Source of the DNA: Bacteroidetes bacterium QH_1_64_81
Lineage (GTDB): Bacteria > Bacteroidota > Rhodothermia > Rhodothermales > Salinibacteraceae
Length of the DNA: 6,796 bases
Reading direction: 5' to 3'
Assembly (NCBI GenBank): GCA_003022655.1
Contig: PXSX01000272.1
Location: forward strand, 1 to 6,796
In this document: piece after piece, positions 1 to 6,144 of the stretch
Position numbering within the stretch: the first letter of the stretch is position 1
Layout: each line of letters starts with the position of its first letter
The notes under the pieces: model-generated
Seen by the model: only the letters and a program-made list of their open reading frames with translations
Database searches by the model: none
Told to the model about the DNA's origin: nothing
Translations under genes and position numbers: made by a program

Positions 1-113
1 CCCTCGGTGTCCCACACGTGCGGTCCCTCTCCCTGAACGAGCGCCATCGGCATCTTGTCGTAGGTCGGGATCTCGAGTTGCTGCTCGATTGCGATGGTCT
101 CAGCAGAATTCAT
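1..113 (-). CDS. argD: Acetylornithine aminotransferase, N-terminal 37 codons (partial)
   Basis: This is the start of a class-III, PLP-dependent aminotransferase that runs off the left edge. The ATG is at 113-111 and 37 full codons are visible. The stretch ALVQGEGPHVWDTEG matches the N-terminal pattern of the family (a Tyr, then Pro-Leu, Val-x-Gly-Glu-Gly, then Trp-Asp-x-x-Gly), which precedes the substrate pocket. The PLP lysine and the rest of the fold lie outside the window. Class-III aminotransferases look alike here, so sequence alone would not separate ArgD from ornithine or GABA aminotransferases. Its place directly downstream of argC on the same strand favours ArgD, which transaminates N-acetylglutamate semialdehyde to N-acetylornithine. 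There is no Shine-Dalgarno motif before the ATG, as for the other genes here. Confidence 0.8.
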   Translation of the reverse strand, partial: MNSAETIAIEQQLEIPTYDKMPMALVQGEGPHVWDTE

Positions 114-147
114 GGGGGATGCCTGGATTGTGAGTGTGTGGGGGCGT

Positions 148-192
148 GGGGGTGGAGAGCGTGGGAGTGGTGGGCGTGGGAGCACGGGAGAG
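148..192. repeat. Degenerate 15-bp tandem repeat in the argC-argD gap
   Basis: Three consecutive 15-base units are visible on the plus strand: 148-162 (GGGGGTGGAGAGCGT), 163-177 (GGGAGTGGTGGGCGT) and 178-192, the last more diverged. They match the unit GGGAGTGGAGAGCGT found at 2461-2505. The repeat fills much of the 115-bp gap between the argC stop and the argD start, so in the transcript it is a C/U-rich leader about 35 nt upstream of argD. Its function is unknown. Confidence 0.75.
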
Positions 193-194
193 GC

Positions 195-210
195 GTATGT
201 GCTTCCATAC
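195..210. repeat. Short inverted repeat just after the argC stop
   Basis: GTATG at 195-199 and CATAC at 206-210 form a perfect 5-bp inverted repeat with a 6-base loop, 19 bases past the argC stop on the minus strand. No T-run follows on the minus strand, so it does not look like an intrinsic terminator. It could be chance. Confidence 0.3.
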
Positions 211-228
211 TTCCGCGCTTCCACACGT

Positions 229-1229
229 TCACGAGGGAGGAGCGAGAGCGGATTCGGGGAAAAGCCCGGCCGTTTCAGGGAGGTCGAGGGTGCGGTTGAG
301 GTTCTGAATCGCCTGGCTCGCGGCGCCTTTTAAAAGGTTGTCGAGGGCGAAGCCGACGACGAGGACCGAGCCGTCCGTCGTCCAGCCGAGGTCGCAGAAG
401 GGCGTGCCTACGACCGGCTGGAGTGAAGGGAGCGTATCCGGCGAACAGCGAATGCACGGCGCGTCGGCGTACGCGTTCTCGTACCACAAGGTGACGGGCT
501 CACCCTCCTTCCTCGGAGACCATTCGATGTGCGCCGTTCCCCAAATGCCCCGGGTCCAGGGACCGGAGGCCGGCACGAAGTTGAGGTCAACGTGTGGGCC
601 GAGCGTCTGAAGAATTTCAGGTTCGTGCTGATGGGCCAGCACCTTGTAGGGGCGGACGTTGCCGTCCCGGTCCGGGAAGTGAGTGGCAGCGGAGGCGGAG
701 GCCCCCGACCCGGAGGCCCCGGTGAGGGCCGTGATGTGGGTCGTAAACTGAATATTACGACCGGCCAGTGGAGCCAACGCTAGCGCGATGCCGGTGGCGT
801 AGCAGCCCGGATTTGCCACCAGCGACGCCTCGGCAATGTTGCCACTACACTCCGGCAGCCCGTACACCGCCTCGTTCAGCAATTCGGGCGCCGGGTGCTC
901 CACGTCGAACCACTCAGGATAGATCTCCGGATCGCGGAAGCGAAAGTCCGCGCTCAGGTCGACGATCGGGCCGTCAAAGCCGCTCGCCATCAGCTCGGGA
1001 ATAATCTGCATGCTCTGCCCGTGCTCCGCGGCAACCAGCAGCGCGTCGAGCGCCTCGAGATTCACATCGCTCGGAGCCGCAAATGTGTGGTCGACCTGCC
1101 CCTGCAGGGACGGATGGGCCGCGCCGATGGGCTGGTCGGCAAACGTGCGACTCGTCACGGCGTGCCTACCTGAGCGGTCTCAGCCGTTTCGGGAGCAGGG
1201 CCAGTTGATATTGGGGACGAGAGGGTCAT
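229..1229 (-). CDS. argC: N-acetyl-gamma-glutamyl-phosphate reductase, apparently disrupted near the N-terminus
   Basis: ArgC reduces N-acetylglutamyl phosphate to the semialdehyde with NADPH, in the cytoplasmic arginine pathway. The long reading frame (229-1158, 309 residues from a GTG) holds the catalytic Cys in VANPGCYATG (residue 119), the AHQHEPE motif (His176, His178) and the C-terminal DNLLKGAASQAIQN signature. Before it, a second frame from ATG 1229 reads MTLSSPISTGPAPETAETAQV and stops at 1155. That looks like the true N-terminus, because the downstream frame opens at (A)VTSRTFADQP, which corresponds to the end of the second beta strand in ArgC. The segment between, which should carry the glycine-rich loop GxxGYxGxEL (about 25-30 residues), is missing and the frames do not match. 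The GTG at 1158 is probably not a real start. It is either a pseudogene or an assembly error. The gene lies 90 bp downstream of the P-loop gene. Confidence 0.85.
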
Positions 1230-1319
1230 CGGTGGATTTGAGAAAGGGGAAATGAGGGAAGGGGAGAATGTCGCTCAGTTGAGTATGAAATCCTGTGAGC
1301 GACCCCGAGGACTCGCGAA

Positions 1320-2450
1320 TTACGGCGCGACGGCGAGTTCTTCGTCGGACGGCGACGGTGCCGCAGCAGCTGTCGCCTCGATTTCTTCCGGAAAAGCAGA
1401 GTCGGGAAGCGCCTGCACGACTTCGTTCACGAGCGCCGTGCTCTGCTGGAGGGCGTTGAGGGCCGTGATGCCGAGCTGCTGTTTGATGTAGCGGCGGCCC
1501 ACGTCATTGTCCGTCACCGGCCCGGTCATCGCCGTGATGCCGGTGTGGTACCGCTCGCGGAAGGTTTGCTCGGCGGCCCAGGCGCCGGCCAAGTCGGTGG
1601 CCGCCACAACGTGCGCCTCGATGAAGGACTGCAGTTCCATGTCTGTCATGAGGTCGTCTACGCCGTAGTAGCCGACGAACCCATCGCCCATCTCCGCCAC
1701 GATCACGTCCAGGTCCTCGGTCGCATTGAGGTGACGGATCACCCCCTTCGCAATCGGCGTGATCGCGTCCTCGACGGTGCAGGCGATGCCCGCGTCGGTG
1801 AACGTAGACACCGCGGTGGCCCCGTGCTCCTGCATCCGGCGCACGTCGCGCATCAGAGAGGCGCCCGTCAGCTTGGCGGCCCCCACGCGCAGCCCCTTCT
1901 CGGCGAGTCCCTCCACCACGCGGCAGGCCGCCTCCGTCTTGCCGGTGTCCATGGCCGTGCCGCTGACCGTCACGAGCGGCACCGACGATTCGAGCCGATG
2001 CACCATCTCCAGTGCGTCCTCCTGGATCCGCGCGTGGGTCCACTGCCCGTCTCGCTCCACCATGACGGCCCCGAGCACCTCCACCGGCAGCGCCGGGCCG
2101 AGGTCGGGGTGGGCCGCGGTGCACTCGCCGATCAGGCCGCCCAAATTGAGCACGTTCAGCGTATCGCCGGGGGCAATGTGGCGGGGCACGCGGCCGCTGT
2201 ACCCCTTCAGTGCCTGCCGCCCGCCGAGCGTGCCCACGAGCACGTCGCCCTCTCGGACGTGCCGGAAGACACCGTCGCTGCACTCGACCTCGTCGTACTG
2301 GTCCTTCTCGTCGAGGGCGCGCACCACGACCACGTAGCCGTGCTGGGCCACGACGTAGGGCGAGAGCGTGATCGGCGACTCGATCTCGCAGTGCGCCGTG
2401 CTGGAGGCAATTTTGTCGACGGGACCCGTCGTGAAGGCGTCGTCGGTCAT
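1320..2450 (-). CDS. P-loop NTPase-fold protein of unknown function in the arginine cluster
   Basis: This 376-residue protein starts at ATG 2450 and ends with TAA. Residues about 35-130 look beta-rich (VVVVRALDEKD, then GDVLVGTLGGRQALKGYSG, then LNVLNLGGLIGEC). The C-terminal half is a nucleotide-binding fold: a Walker A-type loop GTAMDTGKTE at 164-173, a Lys-bearing AAKLTGAS at 191-198, and a hydrophobic strand ending in acidic residues, DVIVAEMGDG, at 248-257. That order resembles the BioD/CobQ/MobB group and DUF1611-type proteins, but I cannot assign a reaction. The last 25 residues are an Ala/Pro/Glu-rich tail. It lies 110 bp after argG and 90 bp before argC on the same strand, so a role linked to arginine or glutamate metabolism is possible, though only by position. 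The gene appears intact, and the long plus-strand open frame opposite it is a shadow. Confidence 0.75.
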   Translation of the reverse strand: MTDDAFTTGPVDKIASSTAHCEIESPITLSPYVVAQHGYVVVVRALDEKDQYDEVECSDGVFRHVREGDVLVGTLGGRQALKGYSGRVPRHIAPGDTLNVLNLGGLIGECTAAHPDLGPALPVEVLGAVMVERDGQWTHARIQEDALEMVHRLESSVPLVTVSGTAMDTGKTEAACRVVEGLAEKGLRVGAAKLTGASLMRDVRRMQEHGATAVSTFTDAGIACTVEDAITPIAKGVIRHLNATEDLDVIVAEMGDGFVGYYGVDDLMTDMELQSFIEAHVVAATDLAGAWAAEQTFRERYHTGITAMTGPVTDNDVGRRYIKQQLGITALNALQQSTALVNEVVQALPDSAFPEEIEATAAAAPSPSDEELAVAP

Positions 2451-2460
2451 AACGGGGCGC

Positions 2461-2540
2461 GGGAGTAGAGAGCGTGGGAGTGGAGAGCGTGGGAGTGGAG
2501 AGTGCGGGAGCGCGGGGGTGTGAGAGCGTGGGAGCAGGGG
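2461..2540. repeat. 15-bp G-rich tandem repeat in the argG to P-loop gene gap
   Basis: Units at 2461-2475 (GGGAGTAGAGAGCGT), 2476-2490 (GGGAGTGGAGAGCGT) and 2491-2505 (GGGAGTGGAGAGTGC) differ by one or two bases. Degenerate copies continue to about 2540, including GAGAGCGTGGGAGC at 2523-2536. The array starts 10 bases upstream of the P-loop gene's ATG, so its transcript form is a C/U-rich leader. The same unit occurs at 148-192. Confidence 0.85.
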
Positions 2541-2560
2541 GCTCTTTGTTGCTCTAGGAG

Positions 2561-3802
2561 CTACGCCGCAGCGGGCGCGGAGACCGTCTCATCGGGCGCT
2601 TCGGCGTCCCTGTCGGTGCGGGCCTGTTTGGCGAGCAGGGACGGGACGGCGGCGAGCGTGGTGTACCCCTCCGCGTCCCGCCCGTCCCACAGCGCGTTCT
2701 CCTCGCCGTAGGTGGCCGTGTCCGCGTCGAACATCGAGTGCGGGCTGTCGACGCCCTGCACCTGGGCGCGACTCTTGAACAGCTTCACCGTCACGGTGCC
2801 GGAGACCACGTCCTGGCTGTGATCGAGGAAGGCCTCGATGTCCCGCATCACGGGGTCGAAGTACTGGCCTTCGTGGAGCAGCCGGCCGTAGAGGTCGCCG
2901 AGCTTCTGCTTCTGGACCTGCTGCTGCTTTGACAGCACGACCTTTTCGAGCTCGCGGTGGGCGGTAATCAGGATCTGGGCGGCGGGCGCCTCGAAGCCGA
3001 TCCGGCCTTTGATGCCGAGGATCGTGTCGCCGACGTGGATGTCGCGCCCCACGCCGTGCGCGCCGCCAGTCTCGTTGAGGGCCTCGACCAGGGCGACGCC
3101 CGACAACGACTCGCCGTCAATGGTCACCGGGAGCCCCTCGTCGAACGTGACTGTGAGAGTCTGTGGCGTGTCCGGCGCGTCAGCGGGCGCTACCGTGTCC
3201 GGATAGGCGTCTTCCGGCAAGGGCTTTTCGGCGGTCAGCGTTTCCTTGCCCCCGATGGTGGTGCCCCACAGGCCACGGTTGATTGAGTAATCCGTCGTGT
3301 CGTCCGGCACCTCAACACCCCGTTCTTCGAGAAAGGCCGTCGACTCCTCGCGGCTGAGACCGAGGCTGCGGATGGGCGCGATGAGGTCCAGGTCCTCATC
3401 CACCAGTTGCAGCGCCACGTCGAACCGCACCTGGTCGTTGCCGGCGCCGGTGGAGCCGTGCGCGACCGTCGAGGCGCCGATCTCCTGCGCCACCTCGGCC
3501 ACGGCCCGCGCCTGCACGATGCGCTCCGGTCCCACGCACAGCGGGTAGACCCCACCGCGGAGGACGTTGCCCTTGATCAGGTAGCTCAGGTGGTCGTCGT
3601 AGAGGGGCGTCCGCCCGTCGACAAGGTGATGCTCGTCGGCCCCGAGGTGGGCCGCTCGGGCCGCTACTGCCGTACGGTCGGCGTCGGTGAGGCCGCCGGT
3701 GTCGACCGTAACGGTGTGCACCGGAGCGTCGTAGGTCTCGTGCAGGTACGGGACGCAGAAGGAGGTATCGAGCCCTCCGCTGAAGGCGAGAACGATGGAC
3801 AT
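2561..3802 (-). CDS. argG: Argininosuccinate synthase
   Basis: ArgG joins citrulline and aspartate with ATP to give argininosuccinate. The chosen start, ATG 3802, gives 413 residues beginning MSIVLAFSGGLDTSF, which puts the ATP pyrophosphatase loop SGGLDTS at 8-14, its usual position. The frame stays open to 3967, but the 55 extra residues look like nothing in the family and would run through a terminator hairpin. Other family motifs are AHGSTGAGNDQVRFD (114-128), YSINRGLWG (172-180) and GIKGRIGFEAP (263-273). The last is the form I associate with Bacteroidota. The catalytic and binding regions appear complete. The final 20 or so residues are an acidic, Ala-rich extension beyond the usual length of about 400. 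It is the first gene of the minus-strand arginine cluster, and a terminator-like hairpin lies about 100 bases upstream, which may matter for its control. Confidence 0.96.
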   Translation of the reverse strand: MSIVLAFSGGLDTSFCVPYLHETYDAPVHTVTVDTGGLTDADRTAVAARAAHLGADEHHLVDGRTPLYDDHLSYLIKGNVLRGGVYPLCVGPERIVQARAVAEVAQEIGASTVAHGSTGAGNDQVRFDVALQLVDEDLDLIAPIRSLGLSREESTAFLEERGVEVPDDTTDYSINRGLWGTTIGGKETLTAEKPLPEDAYPDTVAPADAPDTPQTLTVTFDEGLPVTIDGESLSGVALVEALNETGGAHGVGRDIHVGDTILGIKGRIGFEAPAAQILITAHRELEKVVLSKQQQVQKQKLGDLYGRLLHEGQYFDPVMRDIEAFLDHSQDVVSGTVTVKLFKSRAQVQGVDSPHSMFDADTATYGEENALWDGRDAEGYTTLAAVPSLLAKQARTDRDAEAPDETVSAPAAA

Positions 3803-3903
3803 GGGACTGAAGAAAGCTGGGCTTGCAATCCGTACAGAAATTCTCAAGGGTCTCCTCGCTTCTGATGGCGCGTGAAGGGGTCCCGGCCGGCGGAACGCCT
3901 CAA

Positions 3904-3941
3904 CAAAAAAAGGCGCTGGCTCAGAAGAACCAACGCCTTTG
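3904..3941 (-). terminator. Intrinsic terminator upstream of argG (possible attenuator)
   Basis: Read on the minus strand, CAAAGGCGTTGG pairs with CCAGCGCCTTT. The stem has seven perfect pairs (3909-3915 with 3934-3940), one C-A mismatch, then three more pairs, and up to two further pairs around an AGAA tetraloop. A run of seven T follows directly (complement of 3905-3911), the classic Rho-independent arrangement. The plus strand has only three T after the stem, so the direction is minus. It sits about 100 bases before the argG start on the same strand. It may end a transcript from the 3971-4219 region, or act as an attenuator in an argG leader. No antiterminator partner was found by eye. Confidence 0.75.
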
Positions 3942-4176
3942 TAGACAGGGCCGCGGAGCGGCGTCAAATGTCAATATCGCCGATCATTGACCGTCCGGGT
4001 CGCCGGTTCGAGCCGCAGAGGGGTGCAGTCGTCGCACACGTCGGGCTCGGCCTCGGGTCGTCGGGACAATGGAACGAGAAGACTTCTCTGAATTCCCGAA
4101 AACAGTCTCCATTGGACGTACGCGTCCGCTCCTCTCTCCAAGATTCTGGAAAATATCTTTTCTGCAGGATAGTCAC

Positions 4177-4201
4177 GATCGGAAAGATTAGACCGATCTT
4201 T
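4177..4201. promoter_or_regulatory. Overlapping inverted repeats in the A/T-rich region (possible operator)
   Basis: GATCGG (4177-4182) and CCGATC (4193-4198) form a perfect 6-bp inverted repeat. Overlapping it, AAAGAT (4183-4188) and ATCTTT (4196-4201) form a second one. The two pairings exclude each other. They lie between the divergent 4306 gene and argG, where an operator would be placed, but no known regulator site was recognised. Confidence 0.25.
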
Positions 4202-4305
4202 ACTTGTAACTGGTCCTTCTTAAGCACCTAGGATAGATGCCACGTGTTCTCAAATAAACCGGCATACTTCCGATCTAAAAAGTCTTTCCCACCTCGTCTG
4301 CCAGC

Positions 4306-4578
4306 ATGAGTGAGTCGGGCGAACCGGTACTGTCCTCGTCCTTTACCCTGGAGGGTCGAACCCTTTGGTTCGGGACGATTGAGCTTCACCAGGAGGAGGT
4401 CGTAATCTCAGGATGGACCTGGACGGGCCCGGTAACGGAGCGAATCGACATCGAAGAGATCAAGCTCCACAGGGCCAATGGGAAACGGCCCGTGTTCGGT
4501 CGAATCCACAAAGAGGCCAAGTTTTGGGAGCTCGCTTTCGAGAAGGACGACCGCGTTGACCTGACGCTTCGCCACTGA
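4306..4578 (+). CDS. Small hypothetical protein, 90 residues, PH-like fold suspected
   Basis: This is the only plus-strand gene I would support. It starts at ATG 4306, ends with TGA, and has no Shine-Dalgarno motif, like its neighbours. The protein reads as an alternating beta pattern: SFTLEGRTLWFGTIELHQEE, then VVISGWTWTGPVTERIDIEE, then a stretch with the tripeptide KFW followed by WELAFEKDDRVDLTLRH at the C-terminus. There is no signal peptide or membrane segment, so it should be cytoplasmic. The short strands joined by turns, with an aromatic Trp-x-Trp, suggest a small PH-like beta barrel or similar domain. That is a judgement from pattern only, and no function can be given. It faces the SDR gene tail to tail, with a 239-bp gap at 4579-4817 in which I see no convincing gene. 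An overlapping minus-strand open frame (4408-4770) is less protein-like and was left out. Confidence 0.6.
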   Translation: MSESGEPVLSSSFTLEGRTLWFGTIELHQEEVVISGWTWTGPVTERIDIEEIKLHRANGKRPVFGRIHKEAKFWELAFEKDDRVDLTLRH

Positions 4579-4817
4579 GAAGGCATCTCTGTTGTCTGCG
4601 GCGAAGTCTGCGTCGGGCTTGCTCCGCTCTGGACCCAGCGTGCAGCGCCGAGTTTTCAAGATGTCCGGGCACGTCTCCGGCCCGATGAGAACGAAATGCT
4701 CCCACAAGAGACTGGCCGTGTTGTCTCCGTTCTGCCTCCCCGCTGGTCTGTGCGGGTGCTGGGTGTCCATTTCCCGGCGGGAGACGAATCCGGAGGTTCT
4801 GGCATCTACATTCGGAA

Positions 4818-6144
4818 TCAGTCCTCTACCGCCGTTCGCCCCAGCACGTGCCGCAGGCCGTTCTCAAGCGTGCCGTACCCGAAGTCATAGCCGGTTTCCT
4901 GCAAACGTTCGGGCACGGCGCGGGCGCTGGCCAGGATCATCTGGTCCGCCATCTCGCCGCCGACGGTGCGGACCAGGGAGGAGGGGACGTTCAGGACTGC
5001 GGGACGGTGGAGGACATCGGCCAGCGTCTGGGTGTAGGCCTCCATCGTGACCGGCGTCGGTGCCGTAAGGTTGACCGGGCCCTCCAGGTCGTCGGTCCAG
5101 AGGGCGTGGTAGAAGCCGCCGACCACGTCATCGAGCGTGATCCAGGGAAAGTACTGGTTGCGCTCCCCCACGCGCCCACCGAGGCCGAGCCAGAAAACGG
5201 GGAGCATAAGCCGCAACGCCCCGCCCGCGGGCGTCAGGATGATTCCCGTGCGCATCTGAACGGTTCGGATGCCGGCGCGTGCGGCGGGTTCGGCGGCGGC
5301 TTCCCAGGCCTCACAGACCTCGTTCAGAAACCCGGCGTTGCGCGGCTCGCTCTCCTCGGTAATGCGGTCGGTGCCGTGGTCGCCGTAGTAGCCGACGGCG
5401 GAGGAGGAGACGAGCACCTCGGGCGGGTCGTCGAGATCCGCCAGGGCCTCGGCCAGGAGACGTGTCCCGTCCGCCCGGCTGGAGTAGATGCGCTGCTTCT
5501 TGGCGGGGGTCCAGGGGCCAAACACATTTTCGCCCGCCAGGTGAATCACGGCGTCGACGCCCTCCAGCTTCTCCGCTTCCACCCGGTCGGTGCGCGGATC
5601 CCAAAGAATTTCGTCGTCGCTTGTGGGACCGGACCGGGTGAGATGCTTCACGGTGTGCCCGCCGGTCGTGAGAAACGGAACCAATTGCGAGCCGAGGAGG
5701 CCGGACGTGCCGCTGACGGCGATGGTGAGCGACCGGTCGTCGGGATTGTAGCGGCGATGCAGCGAAAGGTCGCGGCGCGTCACGCGGTGGCGGTAGGTAA
5801 ACTGGCGGCGCAGCTCGTCCTCCAGCCACGGCACAACCTGCTGGCCCAGCGCCCCCCCGGGCGGCTCGTATTCGATGCGGTCGGTCAGCGTGGCGCCCTC
5901 TTCGTCTACGGGATCGAACTGATGGGTGTGCTCCCAATGCGGAAACGGCCCCTGCACCTGCCGGTCGCAAAACTGCCGGCCCGGCTCCACGTCGTAGTGC
6001 TCGGCCACCCACCGCAGTGATAACGATCCGAGGCCGATGGACCCAGGGGGGCACGAGCCGCTCAAAGGCGCCGGGGCGGCTGTGCCAGTTGTAAATCGTT
6101 CCTGCCGGGGCGTCAATGGAAGAAGTGACATCGATCGTAGGCAT
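4818..6144 (-). CDS. SRPBCC domain fused to TIGR01777-type NAD(P)-dependent SDR, apparently frameshifted
   Basis: The C-terminal 303 codons (from about 5729) form an intact extended SDR of the TIGR01777/YfcH type: Rossmann loop VSGTSGLLGS, VIHLAGENVFGPWTP, the active-site-like SSSAVGYYGDHG, and a C-terminal MADQMILASARAVPERL. The substrate of this family is unknown. It is preceded by an SRPBCC (START-like) domain, a known fusion. That domain starts at ATG 6144 with MPTIDVTSSIDAPAGTIYNW and reads to ERLVPPW (residue 34, about 6043). It then resumes in another frame at IGLGSLSLRWVAEHYD (from 6038), continuing through FPHWEHTHQF to FTYRHRVTRRDL. About 20 residues expected between PPW and the RWVAEH strand are absent. 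The downstream frame is open far upstream, and ATG 6152 would give a 444-residue product, but its first 38 residues are unrelated to the family. An SDR without a complete SRPBCC domain might still be made. Confidence 0.85.

Larger units (their letters stand above)
3803..4305. other. Gene-poor stretch between argG and the 4306 gene
   Basis: The two flanking genes diverge from this 503-bp stretch. Positions 4085-4300 are clearly more A/T-rich than the rest of the window, as expected of promoter DNA. On the minus strand a frame is open from 4219 to the stop at 3971 (82 codons) and contains readable segments such as YPAEKIFSRILERG and PEAEPDVCDDCTPL. It has no ATG, its first half lacks the G/C third-position bias of real genes here, and I do not recognise it. 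A minus-strand terminator hairpin follows 30 bases after its stop. On the plus strand, TTGTAA (4204-4209) and TAGGAT (4229-4234) could be a weak promoter with a 19-base spacer for the 4306 gene. Confidence 0.5.

Noticed and set aside
1545..2468. Plus-strand 307-codon open frame
   Set aside because: It lies opposite the P-loop gene and its His/Arg/Val-rich translation is typical of an antisense shadow in high-GC DNA.
3803..3967. In-frame N-terminal extension of ArgG (55 codons)
   Set aside because: The SGGLDTS loop sits about seven residues from the start in ArgG proteins, the extension resembles no family member, and it would be encoded across the terminator hairpin.
3990..4030. Possible tRNA, from the T-loop-like CCGGTTCGAGCC at 4012-4023
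   Set aside because: The T-stem does not close, no matching acceptor stem exists about 70 bases away, and no anticodon arm can be folded on either strand.
4408..4770. Minus-strand 120-codon open frame opposite the small 4306 gene
   Set aside because: The plus-strand frame is more protein-like, and this one shows no motif. It cannot be fully excluded.
4592..5050. Plus-strand 152-codon open frame downstream of the 4306 gene
   Set aside because: It runs into the 3' end of the SDR gene and its Arg/Ser/Pro/Gly-rich translation looks like out-of-frame sequence.
4848..6020. Plus-strand 390-codon open frame
   Set aside because: It is antisense to the clear SRPBCC-SDR coding frame, and the translation is Gly/Ala/Arg-rich with no recognisable domain.
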